Assembly (NCBI GenBank): GCA_046331625.1
Contig: JAXLQL010000040.1
Coordinates: 1 to 52,723 of the forward strand
DNA from: JAXLQL01 sp046331625
GTDB lineage: Bacteria; Acidobacteriota; Terriglobia; Bryobacterales; Bryobacteraceae
Direction of reading: 5' to 3'
Length of the DNA: 52,723 nt
Part shown: one piece after another, positions 8,203-16,998 of the stretch
Position numbering within the stretch: position 1 is the first letter of the stretch
Layout of the letters: each line of letters opens with the position of its first letter
Made by a program: the position numbers and the translations under genes
The notes under the pieces: model-generated
The model's input: only the letters and a program-made list of their open reading frames with translations
Told to the model about the DNA's origin: nothing
Database searches by the model: none

Positions 8203-8270
8203 GCATTCCACCTGTGGCGAGTAGCTGCCTCATTCTACCGAAGGCTCGGGTGGAGCACAAGCCAGGGCGA

Positions 8271-9053
8271 CTATTTCAGCTTGTCGAGGCCTTCGGTCAA
8301 CTCCACGTACGTTCCCCAGGGATCGGTGAAGAACGCGATATCGAGACCCAGCTTCGGCAGCTTGGTGAACGGCCGGTCAAACTTCACGCCTTGCGCTTCG
8401 AGCTTCTTGCAAAACGCCTCGAGTCCGCGGATCTCGAATCCGATATGGTCGAGCGATCGCCCCTTGGTGGGAGCCATCGGCTTGTCGGCCGGATTCCAGC
8501 TCAGGTTGACGCCGGGAAGATCGGCCGCTTTGAAGCGTCCTCGCATGCCCGGAACCGCGCCGAACATCTTCGCGTACCACGCGCGCATCTCGTCTTCCTG
8601 ATGCGACTGGAAGTGGATGTGATGATGCGCGTACGGCACCGCGAGCGACTTGTCTTCAGTGAACTCCACCTTCACCGCGTCGGGGAACATGATGAACGCC
8701 TGGCGGGTGGCGGGCATCTCGCGGACGATCTTGCATCCCACTGCCGTCAAGTCCGCCTTGGTCTTGTCGAGGTCGCGGGTCTTGAAGCCGAGATGGTTGA
8801 CTGCGGAGTCATCGGTCCCCGCGGTGGGTTCGCCTTTGCGGAATGCGAGCACCGCGTCGGGAAGGAGGAGCACGTCGAGGTCGCCTGATTTGACCGCGCG
8901 CGCGCCGAGGGTTCCGATCCAGATTTTGCGATGCACCTCGGGGTCGCGCACGAGCATGTGGAGGTGGCCCATGGCAACGCCCATCGAGTTGGGTGCGGGC
9001 AATTGCGCGAGGAGGCAGGGCGCGGCGAGCGCGGCGTAGACGAGGAATCGCAT
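8271..9053 (-). CDS. Exported VOC (glyoxalase/dioxygenase-fold) protein
   Basis: A 260-residue protein with two vicinal-oxygen-chelate modules (about residues 28-130 and 140-255). Each has the beta-alpha-beta-beta-beta pattern: GHLHMLVRDPEVHRKIW, AVNHLGFKTRDLDK, HHHIHFQS and SLDHIGFEIRGLEAF. The last strand ends with DPWGTYVELTEG, usual for glyoxalase/bleomycin-resistance relatives. The ATG at 9053 is chosen because it gives a signal peptide (MRFLVYAALAAPCLLAQ); the open frame extends further upstream without family similarity. The substrate is unknown. It lies 68 bases upstream of the TonB receptor start on the same strand and may be co-transcribed with it. Confidence 0.82.
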   Translation of the reverse strand: MRFLVYAALAAPCLLAQLPAPNSMGVAMGHLHMLVRDPEVHRKIWIGTLGARAVKSGDLDVLLLPDAVLAFRKGEPTAGTDDSAVNHLGFKTRDLDKTKADLTAVGCKIVREMPATRQAFIMFPDAVKVEFTEDKSLAVPYAHHHIHFQSHQEDEMRAWYAKMFGAVPGMRGRFKAADLPGVNLSWNPADKPMAPTKGRSLDHIGFEIRGLEAFCKKLEAQGVKFDRPFTKLPKLGLDIAFFTDPWGTYVELTEGLDKLK

Positions 9054-9091
9054 GAACGCTATTCTACAGTGCTTGGCGCGGTGAGTCGGCA

Positions 9092-9125
9092 GCGGGACTG
9101 AAGTCCCGCGCAGGCTGAAGCCTGC
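9092..9125. repeat. Two tandem perfect hairpins, REP-like
   Basis: Two back-to-back perfect inverted repeats: GCGGGACT-GA-AGTCCCGC (9092-9109) and GCAGGCT-GA-AGCCTGC (9110-9125). Both share the centre CTGAAG. The pair lies between two minus-strand genes, in the layout of intergenic REP-type palindromes; a related partial stretch (GCGGGACTGAAGC) occurs near 4285. It could also act as a weak terminator, but there is no T run. Confidence 0.6.
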
Positions 9126-9137
9126 CCCACACACAGT

Positions 9138-9410
9138 TCACGCGGGTTGATCTTTGAAGCTCTCATAGACGGCGGCTATTGCAGTTCCGACTTTTTCGTG
9201 AACATCCGGGAAGGGAAGCAGGGCATTGAAGATCGCTTCGCGAAGAGCGGTCCACATCTTGGACTCATCAATCTTCTGCTGGGCAGTTTTCTGGACTGTG
9301 GAGCGGACATGGGCTCGAATGGCCGCGAGCAGCGCGCGGATCGACCATCCGGGTTGGAGGATGAGTGAGTCGTAGACGGGCTCGATGGCGTCGTCGAGGT
9401 AGATGTTCAT
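9138..9410 (-). CDS. Hypothetical protein
   Basis: A 90-residue, mainly helical protein with no recognised domain. The ATG at 9410 (MNIYLDDAIEPVYD) is chosen over an upstream in-frame start because the extra residues look unlike protein and a GAGAAG lies at ribosome-site distance. It has neither a signal peptide nor a membrane segment. About 85 bases separate it from the VOC gene downstream on the same strand, and that gap holds the REP-like hairpins. Confidence 0.45.
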   Translation of the reverse strand: MNIYLDDAIEPVYDSLILQPGWSIRALLAAIRAHVRSTVQKTAQQKIDESKMWTALREAIFNALLPFPDVHEKVGTAIAAVYESFKDQPA

Positions 9411-9626
9411 TGTGATCGCTTCTCGTTTTGAAAAATCGCTTTTGGCGTGCACTTTCGCGGGGTTTCACCCGCGCTGGCGGTAGTGAGAGCCAGGTTGCTC
9501 ATAAAAGAGTCTCCTCGACCACGAGAGTACTGCAGGAGGAGTTCGCTCTTACAAAATCAAAACCCGTGAGCGTTTGAAAACAGGGAAGAAACGAAATTTC
9601 CAGTACACGAACTCCCTGGCGGCGCC

Positions 9627-9956
9627 CTACTGGACGAACTCGCCGGTCCACCGATCGCGGCTCGCCCAGAATGGGCATTGAGGGCACACCTGTCCGTCCG
9701 GGTAGTCGATCCCCTCTTCATGCGGGCAACCGATGATTTGTGGCGGATTCACCACTGACTTGACGCCATGATCCTTCATGAACTTCAACATCTCTCGGGC
9801 GATGGCCACGTCGGTCCGGGCATCGCCGTCCTCGACGAACCAGCGCTGCATAATGGGTTCGGCTCCCTCCGCGGCCACGATCCCCACTGCAACCTTGCTC
9901 GCCCGTGTGTTGTCGGGGCCGTAGAACGCGACGGATGCGACTGGGGAAGCGCGCAC
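9627..9956 (-). CDS. Small conserved-looking protein with a Cys-rich tail
   Basis: A 109-residue protein of unknown function. The N-terminal part alternates strands and helices (SVAFYGPDNTRASKVAVGIV, then REMLKFMKDHGVKSVV). The C-terminal part has Cys and His residues spaced like a small metal site: IGCPHEEG, then CPQCPFW and RDRWTG. The start is GTG at 9956, with GAAAGG about 9 bases before it. The ordered Cys/His pattern and protein-like composition argue for a real gene. About 215 bp between it and the next minus-strand gene (9411-9626) hold no gene that I can support. Confidence 0.55.
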   Translation of the reverse strand: MRASPVASVAFYGPDNTRASKVAVGIVAAEGAEPIMQRWFVEDGDARTDVAIAREMLKFMKDHGVKSVVNPPQIIGCPHEEGIDYPDGQVCPQCPFWASRDRWTGEFVQ

Positions 9957-10069
9957 GCCGAGAGCCTTTCGTCAAGAGGAAGACTCGTGCTCAGTGAGAT
10001 TCAAGCGCCGTTCGAATTCGCTCACATTCTGCGCGCCGGCTGCAACAGCCGGCGGCGCACTCGACGCCA

Positions 10070-10630
10070 CTAACCCAATCGCGGCAGATGCTCCGGCCTC
10101 ACCAGGAGGCGAATCGAGCGGGCTTGCCCAGGGCTTCGTTCGATCAGGCAATTGCGCTCGAGAGTCTTGATCATGTCATGTACCGCGGGCGCCGAAACCC
10201 GGAAGTAGCGTTCGAGGTCTGACTCCGCAGGCGCGCAGCCATGGATCTTAGTGTAGTTATAGATGTAGGCTAGGTACTGACCTTGCTTCGCGGTGAAGGC
10301 GGGGGCGACCGAGGGGTCGAGCTTCGGCGCTGGATCGATGCTGACTTCGAAAGCATCTTCGCCAAAACTGTCGGACACGCGGGCCCTGAGCAGGTACACT
10401 GTTCCGCCGATCACCGTGCGGACGGGCTTCTTGGCCGCGGCGTAGAGGTTCGTGCGCAGCTCCTTCGCGGGCGCGCTGGAGCTACCGAAGTCCGCGATCT
10501 TCGTGCGAACGCCGTCAATGCCGGTGAAGACCCATTCGCGGCGGTCTTTGTACTCCACCTCGATCGATCGAGCCCCGAACGACAGTACGTGAGCGCAGAT
10601 TCGTTCGAGCAGTGTTACCGGTTTGCCCAT
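10070..10630 (-). CDS. Protein with C-terminal LexA/MarR-like winged helix
   Basis: A 186-residue protein. The C-terminal ~75 residues (FTAKQGQYLAYIYNYTKIHG, then APAVHDMIKTLERNCLIER) match the winged-helix pattern of LexA N-terminal domains and related regulators: an opening FTxKQGQYLxYI helix, an S-x-x-AVHDMIKTLE recognition helix and a basic wing. The N-terminal ~100 residues (ERICAHVLSFGARSIEVEY ...) match no family I know. A regulatory role is likely; target and ligand are unknown. ATG at 10630. The gene is monocistronic-looking, about 110 bp upstream of the small Cys-tail gene. Confidence 0.6.
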   Translation of the reverse strand: MGKPVTLLERICAHVLSFGARSIEVEYKDRREWVFTGIDGVRTKIADFGSSSAPAKELRTNLYAAAKKPVRTVIGGTVYLLRARVSDSFGEDAFEVSIDPAPKLDPSVAPAFTAKQGQYLAYIYNYTKIHGCAPAESDLERYFRVSAPAVHDMIKTLERNCLIERSPGQARSIRLLVRPEHLPRLG

Positions 10631-10716
10631 GGGCTTAGAGTAACGAAACGGAAAGCCGCGGGGTGTATGGCCGGGGCTTGCACGGAGGATGCGAGTCGAG
10701 GGGCCGCAGGTCCGCC

Positions 10717-12047
10717 CTACCGCAACCGATACGGCTCGCGATAGCGATACGACAGCATCGCATTCGCCGCGTCATTGTTCGCGAACTTCTCCGCCGCCGC
10801 ATCCCACTCGAGCTGCGCCCGCGTCTTCAACGCGATATTCCCCAGAATCGTCGCCGACGTCGAAAGATGCCCAGTCAGGATGTCGCAGTTGCACTTGGCG
10901 CGGCTCTTCACACAGTCCAGGAAATTGCGCGTGTGGAAAGCCGTGTCCGCACTGCCCTGCACCTTGCGCGCTTCGATTATCGGCTTGCGGCCGCCGCGTT
11001 CGAGCGCCCGTTGCTGATCGCGCCCAATCGGCGTCCGCACCGGCCGGGCGTGATCGCTCACTTGCTCCGGAACCACTTCCCAGCGGTTCGGATGCAGGTA
11101 CATCGTGCCCTTCGTTCCGCGCAATTCCATCTCGGAGTTCTGCACGTTCCCCGGCGCCGAGTTCGCGTTGATCTGCGAGAACGTCACCAGCGTCCCATCG
11201 AACTGCCACATCACTTCGAGCGTGTCGGGAATCTCGCGATTGTCCTCCACCGCGAACTTGCCGCCCATCGCCGACACCGCGCGCGGCATCACTTCCTGCT
11301 CGCTCAAGCACCACCGGATCATATCCATGTAGTGGACGCCCATGTTGGTGAGCTGCCCGCCCGAGTGCGCGAAAAACCAGCGGAAATTGTAGTAGGTGCG
11401 GTTCGCGTTGTAGGGAACCATCGGCCTGACCCAGCCACCGGTCCCACTCTTCGCGGCTCGGCGGATTCCCCGATGGCGGATTCCCGATTCCATGCGGCCA
11501 CTCGTTGAATGATGTGGTAGCTCTTGGCCACCGTCACCTTGCCGAGCCCGCCCGCGCGCACGAACTCGACCGCCTCGCGCAGAAACTTCGCCGAGCGCCG
11601 GTGGATCCCCACCTGCGTCACGCGCTTCGCTTTCGCCGCCGTGTTCACCATGTGGCGGCCTTCGGCCACGGTGAGCGAAAGCGGCTTCTCCACGTAGACG
11701 TCTTTGCCCGCCAGGCACGCATCGGTGAACATGAGCGCGTGCCAGTGGTCCGGCGTCGCGATTGCCACCGCGTCCACTTCTTTGTCGTCGAGCAGCGCGC
11801 GATAGTCGGCGTAGCGCTTCGGCGTACCACGGCTCTTTGACGCGGCGAGATCGAGATACTCCTGCTTCAGATCGCAGATCGCCACCGTCTGCGCGTCGCC
11901 GTGTTCGAGGAACGCGTCGTGTACCTGGTCGCCGCGATTGCCGAGCCCGACATAGCCCACGCGCACGCGATCATTCGCGCCGAACACACGCGAATAGCTG
12001 AGTGCCGTTGCGGCAAACACCCGGCGCGAAACGGGCGCAGCGCTCAT
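10717..12047 (-). pseudogene. Gfo/Idh/MocA oxidoreductase with two frameshifts
   Basis: The protein pattern is complete but spread over three frames. The first (12047 to ~11507) has a Tat-like start, a Rossmann domain (VRVGYVGLGNRGDQV), the ATPDHWHALM loop and the EKPLSLTVAEG motif. The second (~11506 to ~11425) carries EWPHGIGNPP and EEWDRWLG, both conserved in the family. The third (~11424 to 10717) runs from PMVPYNANRTYYNFRWF to the normal C-terminus. One base seems to be extra near 11507 and two missing near 11424. All three pieces are well conserved, so an assembly error is as likely as a true pseudogene. The start overlaps the stop of the amidohydrolase (ATGA), so the two form an operon. 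Confidence 0.85.
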
Positions 12048-12982
12048 CCCGGCTGCCCCGGATCGCGCTTGGTCCAGCGATACGCCGCCTTCGAGTTCTT
12101 CCAGAAATACTTCTCCGCAGCCGTCTGCCCCTTGGCGGTGAAATACTCGCGGACCACCGCCAGCACTTGCGGATAGTCGGCCCAGTTGTCGGAGTTCGGC
12201 CAGTCACTGCCGAACAGAACGCGATCCTCACCGAATACGCCCACCAGGCTATCGATGCGCTCGCGATAGAACGGCATGTCGAGCGGAACCTTGCCATCCA
12301 CGCGCCGCAGCACTTCGGAGATCTTCACGAACACCTTCGGGTTCTTGCCGAGCTCGCGCAGGTCTGCTTCGTACGCCTTCTTCGCCGCGGCTTCCGTGGG
12401 CGGATTGAGCTGCGGCAGGTGATCGATCACCAAACGCAATTCGGGAACTTTGTTTGTGAGCTTGACGAGGTCCGCGATCAGCGCGGGGTTCGGATTCGCC
12501 GTGTCCATGGTGAGTCCGGCGGCCGCCAGCGCTTTGATGTCGGCGATGAACTCGGGCCGCTGCACGTCGGCTGAGAACTTGCGGTCCCACAGGTTCCCGT
12601 AGCGAATCCCGAGGAACAGCTTGTTCTTCGCGAAGCGGTCGAGGTTCTTGCGGAAGTCGGGCTTGCCGGCTTCGAGGTTGCCTACCACGCCCACGATGAT
12701 CGTATCTTTGGCGGCTACGTCGAGCACCCATTGGTTGTCTTCGAGCCACGGGCTCGCTTCCACTTTGATGGCGCCCTTGATGCCGAGCCCCGCCGTGAGC
12801 TTGCGATAACGCTCCGGCAGCGCGGGCTTGTAGAGCTTCTCGTTCGTCTTCGGCGGCCACGGAATTCCCTGCGGACGCGTTGGATCGAAGAGGTGAATGT
12901 GCGTGTCGATGATGGGGATGGGAGCGGCAGCGGCGGCGCACAGCGCACCGCCGCTCACGGCGATGAGTTCTCGGCGAGTCAC
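12044..12982 (-). CDS. Exported amidohydrolase (amidohydrolase_2 / TIM-barrel metal hydrolase)
   Basis: A 312-residue protein with a short export-like leader (MTRRELIAVSGGALCAAAAA, arginine pair near the start) and a metal-dependent TIM-barrel hydrolase fold. The metal-binding DTHIHLFDPTRP stands at the mature start, VIDHLPQLN marks the middle barrel His, and LFGSDWPNSD carries the final Asp. This is the pattern of the ACMSD/4-oxalomesaconate hydratase and fuconolactonase-like group (PF04909). A lactonase of sugar oxidation would fit its coupling to a Gfo/Idh/MocA oxidoreductase, but the substrate is not shown by the sequence. The next gene on this strand begins within its stop codon; the TonB receptor gene lies upstream, ending 18 bases from its start. 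Confidence 0.85.
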   Translation of the reverse strand: MTRRELIAVSGGALCAAAAAPIPIIDTHIHLFDPTRPQGIPWPPKTNEKLYKPALPERYRKLTAGLGIKGAIKVEASPWLEDNQWVLDVAAKDTIIVGVVGNLEAGKPDFRKNLDRFAKNKLFLGIRYGNLWDRKFSADVQRPEFIADIKALAAAGLTMDTANPNPALIADLVKLTNKVPELRLVIDHLPQLNPPTEAAAKKAYEADLRELGKNPKVFVKISEVLRRVDGKVPLDMPFYRERIDSLVGVFGEDRVLFGSDWPNSDNWADYPQVLAVVREYFTAKGQTAAEKYFWKNSKAAYRWTKRDPGQPG

Positions 12983-13000
12983 CGGGCTATTGTACCCGGA

Positions 13001-16000
13001 TCAGAAATTGAACTTCAAAGACAACTGCATCTGCCGCGAAGAATTCGAGACCGCAGTGATGCGTCCGAACGTGCCTGCGCCCAACGTCACGTTGGGCTGG
13101 GCGAAGTAGGGCGTATTGGTGAAGTTGTAGGCTTCGGCGCGGAACTGCGCCCGCATCCGCTCGGTGATTGTGAAGAACTTGCTGATGGTCATGTCGAGCG
13201 ATTTGAGCCCGGGACCCCACACGAGGCCACGGCCCGCGTTTCCGATCGTGAACGGCGCCGGAGGTGAGAATACGCTCGTGTCGAACCAGCGGTTCAGAGT
13301 GCGCTGCCCTTTGTCGAGATTCGGATTTCCGCTCACGTTCGGATACACCGCAGCGCCGCAGTTACACGTGTCGGCGCTGTTGCCTGGATTCAGCGGAAAG
13401 CCCGCCTGGATAGTCGCGATGCCACTCAGTTCCCATCCGCCCGCAACTGCGTCGAGTCCGCGATTCTGGATGTTCCACCGGCGACCCCGGCCGAACGGCA
13501 GTTCGTACACTGGCGCAAAGGTGAAACGGTATGGCGAGCTGTCGAGACTGATGCCGCGATCGAGATCGCGATTGTTCAAAGGATCGCGGTAGCCGTTCTC
13601 GCCAGTATTGATGAGCTTGGCGAACGTGAATGCCGCGATATAGCTCAACCCGCCGGAGAAGCGCCGCTCTGACTTGATCTGGATCGAATGGTAGTTCGAT
13701 GAGCCGATCCACGAGTTCATCGTCACGCCGTTGGGATACTGTGGATACCGAATGAACGGCGCAATGCGACGCCCCTGCGCTTGCGGCGAAAGCGCCACCG
13801 GAATCGCGTTCAAGTTGTACGCTCCGTACTGCAAATGGCGCCCGCCACTGCCCGCGTAGCCCAGTTCGAACAGGAACCCGGCCACCTCGCGCTGCACGTT
13901 GAGGTTCCACTGCGTGAAGATCGACATCGGGTTGTTGTCTGGGAACGCGTTCACGGAAAGAGCGTTGCGACCCAGCTTGTCGACAGGCTCATAGGGAATG
14001 CGGTCGAGAGAGGTGCGTGGCGTGATTTGGTCGATCGTGTTGTAGCGGCCCGCGTCGGCGTCGGCGAAGATCGGGTCTGACAGCATGAACCCGAATGCCC
14101 CGCTCGACATCGTGCCCACAGAGAAGACCCCGAAGCCGCCGCGGATGATCGTCTTCGCCACCGGATTGTACGCGAACCCAAATCGCGGACCGAAGTTGTT
14201 CAGATCGTTTTTCCACGGCGTGCGGCGGAATCCATTCTGCCCGAACTGCTGATATTGGCCCTTGTCGAGATCGAACACGCCTGAGCGGTCTTGCGCTTCG
14301 TGGTACCACAACGGCGCGTCCCAGCGCAGACCGAGATTCACCGTCAACTTGCGGTTGATGCGGATGTCGTCTTGCACGAACAGCGCATACACGGATGCGC
14401 GCGACTTGAAGTAACCGGGGAAGATGCGATAGCCGAACGTGCGTGGCATGCCGAGCAGGAAGCTCGCGTAGTCCCAGCCGGTGTTGTTCACATTGATCTG
14501 ATTCGTGTAGATCGGTTGGAAGTTCCACACCGTGGTTCCGGGATTCGGCTGCAGGTTGTCGGTACGGATCAGGCGGGCTTCGCCGCCGAAGCGGATGTTG
14601 TGCCGGTCGAGGATCCACGACGTCACGTTGACGATCGACTTGCTGTCTTGCAGTTCGAAGAACAGCGTGTCGCCCGAGGAGCCGAGCGGGGCGTAGTTGG
14701 TGAACTGGAAGTCCGGTGTGCCGAGCTTGTCGTCGCCGTTGGGGAGACCGAGAATGCCGAGCGAGTTCGTCGAGACCGTACCGTAGCCCGCCACCGTGCG
14801 CTTCGGGAACGTCTGGAACCAGCCGAGGTGCATGTCGTTGGTGATTCGCGGACTGAAGATCTTCACGTAGTTCACCACAGCCTGCCGGCTGTGATTCTTG
14901 TTGCGCCCGAAGCCGAGTTGGCCTGGATTGCGGCCTCCCGCATCCGTGCCTGGGAACGCGTTGGCGGGCGTGCTGTCAGACTTGCGGCCAGAGAAGCGCG
15001 CGAAGAATTTGTCGGTATCGGTGAAGTTGTGGTCCACTTTGATGTCGTATTCGTACGTGTCGTTCTTCACCGATCCGAAGTTGGTGTAGTTGGCGAAAAT
15101 GTCCGCGTTCTGCGGCAGGGGATAGAGCGCCTGCACGTTTTGCGCAGCCTTGCTGATGCGCGCCGCCGGAATGATGTTGCCGGCAAATGGCTGCCGCTGA
15201 TTGGCTGCGCCCGCCGTCGTTGCCGGATCAAAAATCGCGATCGGCACCTTGTTGGCGTTCACCAGGGTGGAGAAGTTGCCCGCGCGAAATGCCGCCGTCG
15301 GCACCGTGAGATTGTTGAACGCCGAAGTGCCACGCTGCGTGGTGACTTGGATGTCGCCGAAGTAGAACGTCTTGTTCTTCTTGATGGGGCCGCCGATGGT
15401 TCCACCGTATTGATTACGGCGTACGATCGGCCGCGTGTGCGTGTAATAGTTTCCGCCGTTGAGCTTGTCGTTTTGCAGGAAGTCAAACAGCGTGCCGTGA
15501 ATCGAATTCGTGCCGGACTTCGTGGTCGACTGCATCACCGATCCCGACGTCTCGCCGAACTCGGCCGAGAACGAATTGGTGACGATTTTGAATTCCTGAA
15601 TCACGTCCGGGTTCGGATTCACCGGGTTGCCGGACCACACATGGCTCGACGAGTGCGCGCCGTCGATGTAGTAGGGGTCCTTGCGGACCAGTCCGCCTTG
15701 CGTGACTGTGTTGCCGTCGCGATTGAGCACCACGCCGGGAACGAGCAACCGGAAGTCCTGCGGATTGCGGCCGAGCGTCGGCAGGCTCACTACCTGGCGA
15801 TTTTCGATGGTGCCCGAGAGCGTGCCAGTCTCGGTTTCGAGCAGCGGCGTCTGCGCGGCGACGTTCACCGTTTCGGTCACCTGGCCCGTTTCGAGCGCGA
15901 TGTCGATGCGGAGCTGGCGGCTCATCTCGAGATTCACGTTTTCGCGCGTGAACTTCTTGAAGCCCGAGACCTCGGTTTCCACCTTGTACTGGCCGGGCTG

Positions 16001-16210
16001 CAGAAAGTTGAAGAGGTAATTGCCAGCGCTGTCTGAAGTCGTGTCTGTCTTGACGCCGGTCCGCGTGTTCTGGATGCTGACCTTGGCCGATGGCACAACG
16101 CTACCGGAAGCGTCGGTTACGGTGCCGAGTATGGCACCGGTATTTCCTTGACCCAGCAGCAGCGCAGCTGCCGGCAAAAACAGAAAGAATGAGCTGGTTA
16201 GGCGGGACAT
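13001..16210 (-). CDS. TonB-dependent receptor, Oar-like, with carboxypeptidase-regulatory domain
   Basis: A 1069-residue outer-membrane receptor. A signal peptide (MSRLTSSFFLFLPAAALLLG) precedes a carboxypeptidase-regulatory domain (~20-105; GAILGTVTDASGSVVPSAKV) and a plug domain (~120-240; SLPTLGRNPQDFRLLVPGV, PYYIDGAHSSSHVW). The barrel ends in SLKFNF with a terminal aromatic residue. It shares family architecture with the receptor at 4930-8202 but is clearly diverged. It lies directly upstream of the amidohydrolase and the Gfo/Idh/MocA gene on the same strand, with 18 bases between, so the three may form a ligand-uptake and sugar-processing operon. The ligand is unknown. Confidence 0.93.
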   Translation of the reverse strand: MSRLTSSFFLFLPAAALLLGQGNTGAILGTVTDASGSVVPSAKVSIQNTRTGVKTDTTSDSAGNYLFNFLQPGQYKVETEVSGFKKFTRENVNLEMSRQLRIDIALETGQVTETVNVAAQTPLLETETGTLSGTIENRQVVSLPTLGRNPQDFRLLVPGVVLNRDGNTVTQGGLVRKDPYYIDGAHSSSHVWSGNPVNPNPDVIQEFKIVTNSFSAEFGETSGSVMQSTTKSGTNSIHGTLFDFLQNDKLNGGNYYTHTRPIVRRNQYGGTIGGPIKKNKTFYFGDIQVTTQRGTSAFNNLTVPTAAFRAGNFSTLVNANKVPIAIFDPATTAGAANQRQPFAGNIIPAARISKAAQNVQALYPLPQNADIFANYTNFGSVKNDTYEYDIKVDHNFTDTDKFFARFSGRKSDSTPANAFPGTDAGGRNPGQLGFGRNKNHSRQAVVNYVKIFSPRITNDMHLGWFQTFPKRTVAGYGTVSTNSLGILGLPNGDDKLGTPDFQFTNYAPLGSSGDTLFFELQDSKSIVNVTSWILDRHNIRFGGEARLIRTDNLQPNPGTTVWNFQPIYTNQINVNNTGWDYASFLLGMPRTFGYRIFPGYFKSRASVYALFVQDDIRINRKLTVNLGLRWDAPLWYHEAQDRSGVFDLDKGQYQQFGQNGFRRTPWKNDLNNFGPRFGFAYNPVAKTIIRGGFGVFSVGTMSSGAFGFMLSDPIFADADAGRYNTIDQITPRTSLDRIPYEPVDKLGRNALSVNAFPDNNPMSIFTQWNLNVQREVAGFLFELGYAGSGGRHLQYGAYNLNAIPVALSPQAQGRRIAPFIRYPQYPNGVTMNSWIGSSNYHSIQIKSERRFSGGLSYIAAFTFAKLINTGENGYRDPLNNRDLDRGISLDSSPYRFTFAPVYELPFGRGRRWNIQNRGLDAVAGGWELSGIATIQAGFPLNPGNSADTCNCGAAVYPNVSGNPNLDKGQRTLNRWFDTSVFSPPAPFTIGNAGRGLVWGPGLKSLDMTISKFFTITERMRAQFRAEAYNFTNTPYFAQPNVTLGAGTFGRITAVSNSSRQMQLSLKFNF

Positions 16211-16267
16211 GGGCTGTGACCTCTCGTTGGGCGATTGGGCTGAAGCTAACGAACGCGGGCCAGTCTA

Positions 16268-16979
16268 TCACAGTCGAGCGCCGGCGGGAAACGACGCCCA
16301 CGCCCACACGTTGCCCAGCGTGTCGTACAGGCCCCGAGAATTCGGATGCTTCTTGCCCACTTCATGCGTCGGTCCGTTGGCGTCTTCTCCAGACCAAGCA
16401 ATCTCCTTCAATTCCCCGTGCCGCGCATCCTTCGATCCCGCCCGCGCCGCGTATTCCCACTCCCCCTCCGTCGGAAGCCGCAGCCCCACCATCCTTGCAG
16501 TACTTGCTCGCACCCTCCCGACTCACCTGCTCCAAAGAGGCCGCTTCGGACCCTTGAAGTGGCTCGGATTCTCAATCACCTTCAGATACGCCTCCTGCGT
16601 CACTTCCGTGTCGGCTTCTCGTCATCCGCGGCTGATCCCCCGGCGAACACCCCATCGTGCACTTCCCCGGCGGGATCCACACGTAGGCAAAGCCGTCCTT
16701 CTCATTCACCCGCTTCGTTCTTGCCGTGAGCCCCGACGGCTTCGGCGGAGCCACATCAGGTCTCCCAAGCGATTCAATCCGCACGTTGATCGACTCCACA
16801 AACGGACCCTTCTCGATCACGCGCGCGTATCGGTCAGGAATCCTGAAAGATCCGCCGGCGGGATTGTGACGGATCGGGCGGTCATCGGAGATCGAAGCGG
16901 ACACTGGCCTCGTCCAGCCGATTCCCTCCGCCCTGGTTCGCTGGAACGAAGGAGATGTCATCATCAATGGCCGTCGCAA
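16268..16979 (-). pseudogene. Formylglycine-generating-enzyme-like (SUMF1) pseudogene
   Basis: Several frames on the minus strand together spell an FGE/SUMF1-type domain in the right order. They are FAYVWIPPGKCTMGCSPGD (near 16690-16640), EVTQEAYLKV with NPSHFKGPKRP (near 16600-16545), EQVSREGASKYC, then LRLPTEGEWEYAARAGSK and GLYDTLGNVWAW (16513-16268). At least three frameshifts separate these blocks, and the C-terminal third with the catalytic Cys and the RGG motif is absent. The region before the domain (16979-16700) carries ESINVRIESLGRPDV and belongs to the same gene. Such proteins activate sulfatases or are non-catalytic relatives common in acidobacteria; this copy cannot work. Confidence 0.8.
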
Positions 16980-16998
16980 TTCAGGAAAACCCGAGTAC

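Noticed and set aside
9499..9687. Minus-strand open frame of 62 codons
   Set aside because: It overlaps the end of the Cys-tail gene in another frame and shows no protein-like pattern.
14291..16036. Open frame of 581 codons on the plus strand
   Set aside because: It is an antisense shadow of the second TonB receptor, which has a full set of domain motifs.
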